From the NCBI RefSeq assembly GCF_014650555.1, contig NZ_BMVE01000002.1, forward strand, positions 496,001-560,000: a stretch of 64,000 nucleotides of DNA, in the 5' to 3' direction. The translations under genes and the position numbers were made by a program. Below are positions 1 through 9,313 of this stretch, in pieces. The notes beneath the pieces were generated by a model, which was not told the DNA's origin, did no database searches, and saw only the letters and a list, made by a program, of their open reading frames with translations. Numbering within the stretch: the stretch's first letter is position 1; each line of letters begins with the position of its first letter. This DNA comes from Streptomyces goshikiensis (GTDB lineage Bacteria; Actinomycetota; Actinomycetes; Streptomycetales; Streptomycetaceae).

Positions 1-104
1 TGAACTCGCTCGGCGGCGGCCGCCCGGTGCTCACCGGACCGCAGATCGTCACGGCCGCCGAGGCCGCCAAGCTGGAGGAGTTCATCAAGCGGGGCAGCCG
101 ATGA
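1..104 (+). CDS. Sugar ABC transporter substrate-binding protein, C-terminal end only
   Basis: Only the last 33 codons are present; the frame is open from base 3 and stops at TGA 102-104. The tail contains [22 protein letters not shown], a shape often seen at the end of periplasmic sugar-binding proteins of the ribose/xylose group, where the mature protein delivers sugar to the membrane complex. The identity rests mainly on context: the stop overlaps the start of the permease gene (ATGA), and ATPase and sugar kinase genes follow. No signal peptide or ligand-binding residues can be seen because the rest lies outside the window. Confidence 0.7.
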   Translation, partial: NSLGGGRPVLTGPQIVTAAEAAKLEEFIKRGSR

Positions 105-1134
105 GCACGTCCGCCCCCGCCCCCGCGGACGAGCGGCTCGCCCCGACCTCGCTGCCGCGCCGCCTGCTCGGCCGCCCCGAGCTGGGCGCCGTCGTCGGCG
201 CGGCCGCCGTGTTCGTCTTCTTCTCCTTCGCCGCGCCCAGCTTCCTGCAGGCCTCCAGCCTCAGCACGATCCTCTACTCGGCCTCCACCATCGGGATCAT
301 GGCGGTCCCGGTCGCGCTGCTGATGATCGGCGGCGAGTTCGACCTCTCCGCCGGTGTCATGGTCACCACCTCGGCGCTGATCAGCTCGATGTTCAGCTAC
401 CAGATGACCGCCAACGTCTGGGTCGGCGTCCTGGTGTCGCTGCTGGTCACCCTGGCCATCGGGTTCTTCAACGGGTTCATGCTGACCCGCACCAAGCTGC
501 CCAGCTTCATCATCACGCTCGGCACCTTCCTGATGCTGACCGGCCTGAACCTCGGCTTCACCAAGCTGATCAGCGGCTCGGTCTCCACGAAGTCCATCGC
601 CGACATGGAGGGCTTCTCCTCCGCGCGGGCCCTGTTCGCCTCGCAGTGGAACATCGGCTCGGTGACCCTCAAGGTGACCATCCTGTGGTGGTTCGCCCTG
701 GTCGCCGTCGCCACCTGGATCCTGCTGCGCACCCGCGCCGGCAACTGGATCTTCGCCGTGGGCGGCGGCGCCGACGCGGCCCGCGCGACCGGCGTCCCGG
801 TCGTGAAGACCCGTATCGGCCTCTACATGGGCGTCGCCCTGTGCGCCTGGATCTCCGGGCAGCACATCCTGTTCTCGTTCGACGTCGTCCAGTCGGGCGA
901 GGGCGTCGGCAACGAGTTCCTGTACATCATCGCGGCCGTCATCGGCGGCTGTCTGATGACCGGCGGCTACGGCTCCGCCATCGGCTCGGCCGTGGGCGCC
1001 TTCATCTTCGGCATGACCAGCAACGGCATCGTCTACGCCCAGTGGAACCCGGACTGGTTCAAATTCTTCCTCGGTGCGATGCTGCTGCTGGCCACGCTGC
1101 TCAACGCCTGGGTACGCAAGCGGGCGGAGGCCAA

Positions 1135-1138
<4 letters not shown>
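101..1138 (+). CDS. Sugar ABC transporter permease (ribose/xylose-type, BPD_transp_2)
   Basis: This 345-residue protein is a multi-spanning inner-membrane permease. After a polar 35-residue N-terminus, hydrophobic segments run through to residue 340. The stretch [18 protein letters not shown] is the typical RbsC/XylH signature (GGxDLS), and [17 protein letters not shown] near residue 285 is the usual conserved cytoplasmic-loop region. It would form the channel for a monosaccharide delivered by the upstream binding protein. The start ATG overlaps the stop of that gene and its own stop overlaps the GTG of the ATPase, so the operon is translationally coupled. The sugar cannot be read from the sequence. 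Confidence 0.92.
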
Positions 1139-1962
<824 letters not shown>

Positions 1963-1978
1963 GGGACGACACGACTCG

Positions 1979-3244
1979 ATGAGCACGTACCGGGACTTCA
2001 CGCTCGCCCACCGGGGGGCGGCGCGGGGCACCGTCCTGCGGACCATCGGGACCCGTGAGCGCCGGTCGCACCTGACCGCCCCGCGCGTCCCGACCGTCGG
2101 CATCGACATCGGCGGCACCAAGGTGATGGCCGGCGTCGTCGACGCCGACGGCATCATCCTGGAGAAGATCCGCGCGGAGACCCCCGACAAGTCCAAGAGC
2201 GCCAAGGTGGTCGAGGACACCATCGTGGAGCTGGTGCTGGACCTCTCCGACCGGCACGACGTCCACGCCGTGGGCATCGGCGCCGCCGGCTGGGTCGACG
2301 CCGACCGCTCCCGGGTGCTGTTCGCCCCGCACCTGGCCTGGCGCGACGAGCCGCTGCGCGACGCCCTCCAGTCCCGGCTCGCCGTCCCGGTCATGGTGGA
2401 CAACGATGCCAACACGGCCGCCTGGGCCGAGTGGCGCTTCGGCGCCGGGCGCGGCGAGGACCACCTCGTCATGATCACGCTGGGCACCGGCATCGGCGGG
2501 GCCATCCTCGAAGGCGGCCAGGTCAAGCGCGGCCGCTACGGGGTGGCCGGCGAGTTCGGCCACATGCAGGTCGTCCCCGGCGGGCACCGCTGCCCCTGCG
2601 GCAACCGCGGCTGCTGGGAGCAGTACAGCTCCGGCAACGCCCTGGTCCGCGAGGCCCGCGAGCTCGCCGCCGCCGACTCCCCGGTCGCGTACAACATCAT
2701 CGCCCGGGTCGGCGGCAACGTCTCGGAGATCACCGGGCCGCTCATCACCGAGCTGGCCCGCGAGGGCGACGCCATGTGCGTCGAGCTCCTCCAGGACATC
2801 GGGCAGTGGCTCGGCGTGGGCATCGCCAACCTCGCCGCCGCCCTCGACCCCTCCTGCTTCGTCATCGGCGGCGGCGTCAGCGCCGCCGACGACCTGCTGA
2901 TCGGCCCCGCCCGGGACGCCTTCCGGCGCCACCTGACCGGCCGCGGCTACCGTCCCGAGGCCCGGATCGCCAAGGCCCAGCTCGGCCCCGAGGCCGGCAT
3001 GGTCGGCGCCGCGGACCTCGCCCGGCTCGTCGCCCGCCGGTTCCGGCGCGCCACGCGCCGGCGCGTCGAGCGGTACGAGAAGTACGAGCGCTACGCGCGG
3101 CTGGGCCGGCGCGACCCCGGCGCCGCGGACTCCAAGGCGGCGGAGCCGACGGCCGCCGATCCGAAGGCCGTCGACCCCATGGGCGCCGGCCCCACGGCCG
3201 CCGAGCCGAGGGCCGTGGAGCCGAGCGACGGGGACGCGCCGTGA
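1979..3244 (+). CDS. ROK-family sugar kinase (glucokinase-like) with C-terminal repeat tail
   Basis: The protein has 421 residues, about 100 more than usual for ROK kinases. The ATP site GIDIGGTK lies near residue 42 and the zinc motif CPCGNRGCWE near residue 205, following the ExGH substrate motif in GEFGHMQV. Absence of an N-terminal helix-turn-helix argues for kinase rather than ROK repressor. The core ends near residue 345; after it come a basic segment and a degenerate Ala/Glu/Pro repeat (AAEP, AADP, AVEP) of roughly 50 residues, probably disordered. Encoded 16 bases after the transporter ATPase, it should phosphorylate the imported sugar. The stop overlaps the next gene's GTG. Confidence 0.88.
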   Translation: MSTYRDFTLAHRGAARGTVLRTIGTRERRSHLTAPRVPTVGIDIGGTKVMAGVVDADGIILEKIRAETPDKSKSAKVVEDTIVELVLDLSDRHDVHAVGIGAAGWVDADRSRVLFAPHLAWRDEPLRDALQSRLAVPVMVDNDANTAAWAEWRFGAGRGEDHLVMITLGTGIGGAILEGGQVKRGRYGVAGEFGHMQVVPGGHRCPCGNRGCWEQYSSGNALVREARELAAADSPVAYNIIARVGGNVSEITGPLITELAREGDAMCVELLQDIGQWLGVGIANLAAALDPSCFVIGGGVSAADDLLIGPARDAFRRHLTGRGYRPEARIAKAQLGPEAGMVGAADLARLVARRFRRATRRRVERYEKYERYARLGRRDPGAADSKAAEPTAADPKAVDPMGAGPTAAEPRAVEPSDGDAP

Positions 3245-3858
3245 AGCCGCCCCTGCTGCCCCGCCAGGCCGCCTCCCCCGACGAGGGCGGCGGTGGCGGC
3301 GGCGGTGGCGGCGCGCCGCAGCCCCCGGCGGAGGACCGCCGGCACGTGGTCCGGCGCCGCTGGATAACCGCGATCATCATCCTGCTGCTCGTCGGGGTCC
3401 CGGCGGGCTACCTCGTCGTCTCCGCGCAGCAGAGCCGCGAGAGCGGCCGCGACAAGGCCGCCAAGGTCGGCGCGGTGCACGTGCGCCCGGCCTGGCCGTC
3501 CACGGTGCAGCGCAGCATCTACGAGGTCCCGATCCCGGACAAGGCCTGGCGGGTCGGGTACCTGGAGACCAACAACTGGCACACCAGCCGGCTGTACACC
3601 GAGTTCACGGTCACCGCGCGGGACCTGGAGGCGTTCCTCGCCGAGGTCGGCACCAGCCGCGACGCCCTGACGCCCGGCCCCCCGGGCGACACGATCTCCG
3701 GGCACGACGCGAGGGCCGCGGGCTGGACGTGGAAACCGGGCACCACCCTGTCCGGGGTCACCCTCGAACAGCCCGACCCGCGCCCCACCCGGGACATCGC
3801 GGTCGACTTCAGCGGGCCCAACCCCAGGGTGTACGTGGTCTCCACCGCGACCCCGTAG
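3241..3858 (+). CDS. Unknown single-pass membrane protein with poly-glycine N-terminus
   Basis: I do not recognise this 205-residue product. The GTG start at 3241 overlaps the ROK kinase stop, so it is probably co-translated with it. An N-terminal run of nine glycines is followed by a basic stretch (RRHVVRRR) and a single hydrophobic helix at about residues 41-58, then an extracytoplasmic domain of about 145 residues. The orientation follows from positive charges before the helix. The outer domain contains a Trp-rich section (KAWRVGYLETNNWHTSRLY) and no obvious catalytic motif. Position suggests a function linked to the sugar importer, but nothing in the sequence proves it. Confidence 0.75.
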   Translation: MKPPLLPRQAASPDEGGGGGGGGGAPQPPAEDRRHVVRRRWITAIIILLLVGVPAGYLVVSAQQSRESGRDKAAKVGAVHVRPAWPSTVQRSIYEVPIPDKAWRVGYLETNNWHTSRLYTEFTVTARDLEAFLAEVGTSRDALTPGPPGDTISGHDARAAGWTWKPGTTLSGVTLEQPDPRPTRDIAVDFSGPNPRVYVVSTATP

Positions 3859-3877
3859 TGCCCGTTAGCCTGGGATC

Positions 3878-4510
3878 ATGAAGCTCACCAAGCGGCTGCA
3901 CTCCTGCGTCCAGCTGGAGAAGGACGGGCGCGTGCTCGTCATCGATCCGGGCGCCTTCAGCGAATCCGACGCGGGCCTGGGGGCGGACGCCCTGCTCGTC
4001 ACGCACGAGCACCCCGACCACTACGACGAGGGCCGGCTGCGCGCCGCCCTCGACGCGAACCCGGCCGCCGCCCTGTGGACCCTGCGCAGCGTCGCCGAGA
4101 AGCTGGCCCCGGCCTATCCCGGCCGCGTCCACACCGTCGGTCACGGCGACGCCTTCACCGCCGCCGGGTTCGAGGTCCAGGTGCACGGCGAGCTGCACGC
4201 CGTGATCCACCCGGACATCCCCCGCGTCACCAACGTCGGCTACCTCGTGGAGGGTTCGCTCTTCCACCCGGGCGACGCGCTGACCGTGCCCGATGCCCCC
4301 GTGGACACCCTGATGCTCCCGGTGCACGCGCCCTGGAACAAGGTGGCCGAGGTGATCGACTACCTGCGCGAGGTCAAGCCGCGCCGGGCGATCGACGTCC
4401 ACGACGCCTACCTCTCGGAGATCGCCCGGCCGATCTACGACAACGTCCTCGGCGCCCTGGGCGGCACCGACCACGGCCGGCTCGCCGCCGGGGGCAGCGC
4501 CGACCTGTGA
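3878..4510 (+). CDS. Metallo-beta-lactamase-fold hydrolase (UlaG/YtnP-like)
   Basis: The product has 210 residues. The metal-binding motif HxHxDH appears as THEHPDHYD at about residues 47-55, with a further conserved histidine and aspartate in SLFHPGDAL and LPVHAPW. These are hallmarks of small MBL-fold hydrolases of the UlaG-like group, which act in the cytoplasm on phosphodiester, lactone or similar bonds; the actual substrate is unknown. A TAGCCT -10 element ends six bases before the ATG, so the message is probably leaderless. It stands apart from the preceding sugar operon by 19 bases. Confidence 0.85.
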   Translation: MKLTKRLHSCVQLEKDGRVLVIDPGAFSESDAGLGADALLVTHEHPDHYDEGRLRAALDANPAAALWTLRSVAEKLAPAYPGRVHTVGHGDAFTAAGFEVQVHGELHAVIHPDIPRVTNVGYLVEGSLFHPGDALTVPDAPVDTLMLPVHAPWNKVAEVIDYLREVKPRRAIDVHDAYLSEIARPIYDNVLGALGGTDHGRLAAGGSADL

Positions 4511-4567
4511 CGGGCGGCGCCGGGCGGTACCGGCCGGCTGTCAGTGCCGGGCGGTAGGTTGGTGGAC

Positions 4568-5353
4568 ATGCGTATCGCCACGTTCAACGTCAACTCGATC
4601 ACCGCCCGGCTGCCGCGCCTGCTGGCCTGGCTGGAGAGCTCCGGCACGGATGTCGTGTGCATCCAGGAGACCAAGTGCTCGGCGGAGCAGTTCCCGCACG
4701 AGCAGCTGCGCGAGCTGGGCTACGAGGCGGCGGTCAACGCCACCGGCCGGTGGAACGGCGTGGCGCTGATCTCCAAGGTCGGCCTGGAGGACGTGGTCAC
4801 GGGCCTGCCCGGCGGGCCCGACTACGAGGGCGTCCAGGAGCCCCGGGCGATCTCCGCCACCTGCGGCGGGGTGCGCCTGTGGTCGGTGTACGTACCGAAC
4901 GGCCGCGAGGTCGAGCACGACCACTACGGGTACAAGCTGGAGTGGTTCCGCGCGCTGACCGCCGCCGTCGCGGAAGACGCGGCGGGCCCGCGCCCGTTCG
5001 CGGTGCTCGGCGACTACAACGTTGCCCCGACCGACGAGGACGTCTTCGATCCGGCCGTCTTCGAGGGCCTGACGCACGTCACCCCCGCCGAGCGCGCCGC
5101 CCTGGAGGCGCTGCGGGCCGCCGGTCTCTCGGATGTGGTGCCGCGCCCGCTCAAGTACGACCGCCCGTACACGTACTGGGACTACCGCCAGCTCGCCTTC
5201 CCCAAGAACCGGGGCATGCGCATCGACCTGGTGTACGGGAACGAGGCCTTCGCCAAGGCCGTCACCGACGCCTACGTGGACCGTGAGGAGCGCAAGGGCA
5301 AGGGCGCCTCGGACCACGCGCCGGTCGTCGTGGACCTCGGCCTGGAGGGGTAG
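4568..5353 (+). CDS. xthA: Exodeoxyribonuclease III
   Basis: This 261-residue enzyme belongs to the exonuclease/endonuclease/phosphatase superfamily. MRIATFNVNSI starts the fold with catalytic Asn7; the metal-binding Glu34 is in CIQETK; LGDYNVAP supplies the Asp/Asn pair, and GASDHAPVV at the C-terminus holds the catalytic Asp-His. It should cut at abasic sites and remove 3' blocking groups in base-excision repair. I chose ATG 4568 over a possible GTG at 4544 because the conserved fold begins at once and a TAGGTT -10 box lies seven bases upstream, the layout of a leaderless gene. Confidence 0.93.
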   Translation: MRIATFNVNSITARLPRLLAWLESSGTDVVCIQETKCSAEQFPHEQLRELGYEAAVNATGRWNGVALISKVGLEDVVTGLPGGPDYEGVQEPRAISATCGGVRLWSVYVPNGREVEHDHYGYKLEWFRALTAAVAEDAAGPRPFAVLGDYNVAPTDEDVFDPAVFEGLTHVTPAERAALEALRAAGLSDVVPRPLKYDRPYTYWDYRQLAFPKNRGMRIDLVYGNEAFAKAVTDAYVDREERKGKGASDHAPVVVDLGLEG

Positions 5354-5442
5354 GGCCGCCGCGGCGCGCACCGGGATCGGGCCCGGCCGTTTTCAGGCGC
5401 GTCCTGTGGCCAGCGGCGGATCCTGGTGCGAGGCTGGGCGGT

Positions 5443-5883
5443 ATGAACATCCCCTTCCTGGACAACTGGCTGAACCGGCGCCAACCGGAACGGGGTGCGG
5501 GGCTCGCCGCAGCCCTCGTCGTTGATCCCGAGGGCATCAACGAGTTGTTCTCGGAGTGCGAGCTGCTGCGCTCGCAAGCGCGTGCGGCCGGGCTCGAACT
5601 CGACGGGAGCCCGGACTCGTTGGAGGCCCTGGACCAGCTGATGCCGCGCTGGCGGCGGGACCCCGAGGCCGTGCCCTGGCTGGGCAACGACGCCGGTTTC
5701 TATCTCGGGACGGTGATCATCCGGACCATCCCGGGCACCGCCTGGCAGGTGTGGCCGAACGGCCAGCCGGTGATCCGGCTGGCCTCGGGGCGCGAGCTGA
5801 ACGTCGTCGAATCGGGGCTGTCCTGGGCGATGACCGGCTCCCCGGAGCTGTCCCAGGCCTACGCGGAGGCCTCCGAGGGATAG
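5443..5883 (+). CDS. Conserved actinobacterial protein (DUF6278-like)
   Basis: The 146-residue protein starts MNIPFLDNWLNRR and ends TGSPELSQAYAEA. It looks like the small Streptomyces family called DUF6278, though I rely on memory for that name. No signal peptide, membrane segment or catalytic motif can be seen; the sequence alternates acidic helices with a Trp-containing core (TAWQVWPNGQPVIRL). It is preceded by 89 bases of non-coding DNA after the exonuclease III gene and probably has its own promoter. Function unknown. Confidence 0.72.
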   Translation: MNIPFLDNWLNRRQPERGAGLAAALVVDPEGINELFSECELLRSQARAAGLELDGSPDSLEALDQLMPRWRRDPEAVPWLGNDAGFYLGTVIIRTIPGTAWQVWPNGQPVIRLASGRELNVVESGLSWAMTGSPELSQAYAEASEG

Positions 5884-6003
5884 GTCCTTCCCCAGCGCCA
5901 TGTGCTCTTTATGTGGCATTTAGGCGTGTCGCCGCGAAGTCCCGTTCCGCGGCTGGATAGTTTGCGCTGACCTCGGCACTCCGACACGTGGACAGGGCAG
6001 CGC

Positions 6004-6747
6004 ATGGCCGTCGATCCTTTGATCGAGCTGCGGGACGTCAACAAGCACTACGGGACCTTGCACGTCCTCCAGGACATCAACCTCACCGTCGGCCGCGGGG
6101 AGGTGGTGGTGATCATCGGCCCCTCCGGTTCCGGGAAATCCACCCTCTGCCGGACCATCAACCGCCTGGAGACCGTCGAGTCGGGCACGATCCTCCTCGA
6201 CGGGAAACCGCTGCCCGACGAGGGCAAGGACCTGGCCGGGCTGCGCGCCGAGGTCGGCATGGTCTTCCAGTCCTTCAACCTCTTCGCGCACAAGACGGTC
6301 CTCGCCAACGTCTCCCTCGCCCAGATCAAGGTCAGGAAACGCAAGAAGGAGGAGGCCGACAAACGCTCCCGGCAGCTGCTGGAGCGCGTGGGCCTCGCCG
6401 ACCAGGCCGACAAGTACCCCGCCCAGCTCTCCGGCGGCCAGCAGCAGCGCGTCGCCATCGCCCGGGCCCTGGCCATGAGCCCCAAGGCACTGCTCTTCGA
6501 CGAGCCCACCTCCGCGCTCGACCCCGAGATGATCAACGAGGTGCTGGAGGTCATGCAGCAGCTCGCCCAGGAGGGCATGACCATGGTGGTGGTCACCCAC
6601 GAGATGGGCTTCGCCCGGTCCGCCGCCAACCGCGTCGTGTTCATGGCCGACGGGAAGATCGTCGAGGACCGCACCCCGGAGGCCTTCTTCACCGCCCCCG
6701 AGAGCGAGCGGGCCAAGGACTTCCTCTCCAAGATCCTCAAGCACTGA
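6004..6747 (+). CDS. gluA: Glutamate/polar amino-acid ABC transporter ATP-binding protein
   Basis: The product has 247 residues, normal for the GlnQ/GluA family. Walker A is GPSGSGKST (39-47), the Q-loop region is [15 protein letters not shown], the signature LSGGQQQR, Walker [13 protein letters not shown], and the H-loop VVVTHEMGF. It drives uptake of a polar amino acid, most likely glutamate given the complete gluABCD gene order that follows (ATPase, binding protein, two permeases). It is the first gene of that operon; 120 bases of non-coding DNA precede it and should contain the promoter. Confidence 0.94.
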   Translation: MAVDPLIELRDVNKHYGTLHVLQDINLTVGRGEVVVIIGPSGSGKSTLCRTINRLETVESGTILLDGKPLPDEGKDLAGLRAEVGMVFQSFNLFAHKTVLANVSLAQIKVRKRKKEEADKRSRQLLERVGLADQADKYPAQLSGGQQQRVAIARALAMSPKALLFDEPTSALDPEMINEVLEVMQQLAQEGMTMVVVTHEMGFARSAANRVVFMADGKIVEDRTPEAFFTAPESERAKDFLSKILKH

Positions 6748-6758
6748 GGGACGGCCCG

Positions 6759-7730
6759 ATGAAGCGCTTCCTCCGCCTCTGCCCCCGCTCCCGCCCCCGC
6801 TCCGGTCCTCGCCCCCGCACCCGGCTGCCCGCCTGCCTCATCGCCCTCCTCGCCCTCGTGCTGCTCGGCGCCGCCGCCGGCTGCGGCCGCCCCGGCAGCC
6901 CCCCGGTCAAGGGGCCACAGCCCGAGGACCTGCCCGTGTACAAGGTGGCCACCGGCTTCAGCCTCCCCGGGTCCCCGACCTGGGAGCGGGCCAAGCGGCG
7001 CGGCCACCTCGTGGTCGGCGTCAAGGAGGACCAGCCGTACATGGGGGAGAAGGACCCCGCGAGCGGCCGCTACTCCGGGTTCGACATCGAGATCGCCAAG
7101 ATGATGTCTGCCTCGCTCGGCTTCGACCCCAAGACGATCGAGTTCAAGACGATCGCCTCCGCCAACCGCGAGACCGCCCTCCAGAACGGCCAGATCGACT
7201 ACTACGTCGGCACCTACACGATCAACGACAACCGCAAGAAGCAGGTCGGCTTCGCCGGCCCCTACTTCATGGCCGGCCAGTCGCTCCTGGTGCGCAAGGA
7301 CGAGAAGGACATCAAGGGCCCCGAGGACCTCGCCGGCAAGAAGGTCTGCTCGGCCGCCGGCTCCACCCCGTACCAGCGCCTCCAGAAGGAGTACCCCGAG
7401 GCCGTCCTCGTCGCCTACGACACGTACTCGGCCTGCGTCGACAACCTGCTGACCTACCAGGTCGACGCCGTCTCCACCGACGACTCCATCCTCCTCGGCT
7501 ACGCCGCCAAGGTCCCCGACGAGCTCAAGGTCGTCGGCAAGCCCTTCTCCGAAGAGCCCTACGGCATCGGCGTACCGCGCTCCGACAACGCCCTGCGCCT
7601 CGCCCTCGACGACGCCCTGGAGGCCAACGAGAAGAACGGCAACTGGAAGAAGGCCTACGAGGCCACCCTCGGCCTGTCCGGCCAGCCCGCCCCGCCGCCG
7701 CCCGCCATCGACCGCTACCCGGCGGGCTGA
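6759..7730 (+). CDS. gluB: Glutamate-binding lipoprotein of the ABC importer
   Basis: ATG 6759 lies 12 bases after the ATPase stop and gives 323 residues. A long arginine-rich leader is followed by a hydrophobic helix and a lipobox (GAAAGC, Cys42), so the protein is predicted to be a membrane-anchored lipoprotein. The mature part shows the bacterial SBP_bac_3 pattern: VGVKEDQPYMG, SGFDIEIAKMM, DYYVGTYTINDNRKK and VCSAAGSTPY. It captures amino acid outside the membrane and presents it to the two permeases. The leader, rich in PRSRPRSGPRPR, is unusually long. Confidence 0.92.
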   Translation: MKRFLRLCPRSRPRSGPRPRTRLPACLIALLALVLLGAAAGCGRPGSPPVKGPQPEDLPVYKVATGFSLPGSPTWERAKRRGHLVVGVKEDQPYMGEKDPASGRYSGFDIEIAKMMSASLGFDPKTIEFKTIASANRETALQNGQIDYYVGTYTINDNRKKQVGFAGPYFMAGQSLLVRKDEKDIKGPEDLAGKKVCSAAGSTPYQRLQKEYPEAVLVAYDTYSACVDNLLTYQVDAVSTDDSILLGYAAKVPDELKVVGKPFSEEPYGIGVPRSDNALRLALDDALEANEKNGNWKKAYEATLGLSGQPAPPPPAIDRYPAG

Positions 7731-7747
7731 GGGGAGACCGCAGCACC

Positions 7748-8392
7748 ATGAAAGTGCTCACCGACAACTTCGCGCTCTACGGGGAGGGCTTCCTCGGAAC
7801 CGTGCAGCTCACCGTCTACGCCTCGCTGCTCGCCCTGGTCCTCGGCTTCCTGATGGCCTCGTTCCGGGTCGCGCCCGTCGGCTCCTTCCGCGTCTTCGGC
7901 ACGGTCTGGGTCACCGTGCTGCGCAACACCCCGCTGACCCTGCTCTTCTTCGCCGTCCTGCTGGGCCTGCCGCGCTTCGGCCTGGTCCTGCCCTTCCAGG
8001 TGTTCGCCGTCCTCGCGCTCGGCTGCTACACCTCCGCCTTCATCTGCGAGGTGCTGCGCTCGGGCATCAACACCGTCCCCACGGGCCAGGGCGAGGCGGC
8101 CCGCAGCCTCGGCATGAGCTTCGGACAGACCCTCGGCAGCGTCGTCCTCCCGCAGGCCTTCCGCTCGGTGATCCCGCCGATCGGCTCCACCCTGATCGCG
8201 CTCGCCAAGAACTCGGCGATCGCCGGCGCCTTCAGCGTCACCGAGCTGCTGGGCACCTACAAGACCCTGAACGAGCTGGGCTACAGCATCGTCTGGACCT
8301 TCGTCTGGATCGCCGTCGGCTACCTGATCATCACCCTGTCCATCAGCCTGCTCTTCCACGTTCTGGAGAAGCGCTACGGAGTCGCCCGATGA
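7748..8392 (+). CDS. gluC: Glutamate ABC transporter permease (first subunit)
   Basis: This 214-residue inner-membrane protein has about five hydrophobic helices and the HisM/GluC signature: VTVLRNTPLTLLFF, then the EAA-loop GQGEAARSLGMSFGQTLGSV, which contacts the ATPase. It pairs with the following gene product to form the channel. The stop overlaps the next start (ATGA at 8389), implying balanced translation of the two subunits. Confidence 0.93.
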   Translation: MKVLTDNFALYGEGFLGTVQLTVYASLLALVLGFLMASFRVAPVGSFRVFGTVWVTVLRNTPLTLLFFAVLLGLPRFGLVLPFQVFAVLALGCYTSAFICEVLRSGINTVPTGQGEAARSLGMSFGQTLGSVVLPQAFRSVIPPIGSTLIALAKNSAIAGAFSVTELLGTYKTLNELGYSIVWTFVWIAVGYLIITLSISLLFHVLEKRYGVAR

Positions 8393-9267
8393 CCGCGCAC
8401 GCGCTGCACGGGGACACCCGGTCCACCGCCCTCTACGACTACCCCGGCCCCAAGGCCCGGCGCCGGCACTTCTACTACGGGATCCTGTCGACGGCGCTGA
8501 TCCTGCTGCTGCTCGGCTGGCTCCTCTACCTCCTGTTCGACACCGAGCAGTTCACCGCCGCCAAGTGGAGCCCCTTCACCTACGAGGGCATCCAGGAGCT
8601 GCTGCTGCGGGGGCTGGGCAACACCCTCAAGGCCTTCGCGTACGCCTCGGTGTTCTCGCTGCTGCTCGGCGCGGTCCTCGCCGCCGGCCGGCTGTCGGTG
8701 CACCGGCCGCTGCGCTGGATCGCCACGCTGTGCGTGGAGTTCTTCCGGGCCATGCCGGTACTGGTGATGATCTTCTTCATCTTCGTCGCGCTGAAGGTCC
8801 AGCCGCTGCCCGCGCTGGTCGCCGGGCTGACCCTCTACAACGGCTCGGTGCTCGCGGAGGTCTTCCGTACGGGGATCAACGCGGTGGACCGCGGGCAGCG
8901 CGAGGCGGCGTACGCGCTCGGCATGCGCAAGACCCAGGTGACGACGTACGTCCTCGCGCCCCAGGCGCTGCGGGCGATGCTGCCCACGATCATCAGCCAG
9001 CTGGTGGTGGCGCTGAAGGACACCTCGCTCGGCTACCTGATCACCTACGAGGAGTTCCTGCACGCGGGGAAGCTGATCGCCTCGAACCTCGACTACGACC
9101 TGCCCTTCATCCCCGTCGTGATGATCATCTCGCCGATCTACATCGGGATGTGCATGCTGCTGTCCTGGTTCGCCACCTGGGTGGCGAGGTACGAGCGGCA
9201 CAGCCTGAAGACCGAGGCGGTCACGGTCGCCCCGGCGGGAGAGGAGACCGTGCTGCCCGGCCGATAG
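8389..9267 (+). CDS. gluD: Glutamate ABC transporter permease (second subunit)
   Basis: At 292 residues it is longer than GluC because of a polar N-terminus of about 30 residues before the first helix. The family signature is present as CVEFFRAMPVLVMIFF and the EAA loop as GQREAAYALGMRKTQVTTYV. It completes the importer. The gene ends at TAG 9265-9267, which is itself part of a stem-loop that probably ends the operon before the convergent hydrolase gene. Confidence 0.92.
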   Translation: MTAHALHGDTRSTALYDYPGPKARRRHFYYGILSTALILLLLGWLLYLLFDTEQFTAAKWSPFTYEGIQELLLRGLGNTLKAFAYASVFSLLLGAVLAAGRLSVHRPLRWIATLCVEFFRAMPVLVMIFFIFVALKVQPLPALVAGLTLYNGSVLAEVFRTGINAVDRGQREAAYALGMRKTQVTTYVLAPQALRAMLPTIISQLVVALKDTSLGYLITYEEFLHAGKLIASNLDYDLPFIPVVMIISPIYIGMCMLLSWFATWVARYERHSLKTEAVTVAPAGEETVLPGR

Positions 9268-9294
9268 CGGGCCGGCTCCACGGAGCCGACCCGC
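9267..9294. terminator. Stem-loop between convergent gluD and S15-type hydrolase genes
   Basis: The arms GCGGGCCGGCTCC (9267-9279) and GGAGCCGACCCGC (9282-9294) pair over 13 positions with one mismatch and a two-base loop. No U-tract follows on either side, as is common in Streptomyces. Its place between two converging genes supports a terminator acting in both directions. Confidence 0.6.
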
Positions 9295-9313
9295 CCCGGC
9301 GAGCGGCCGCGGA

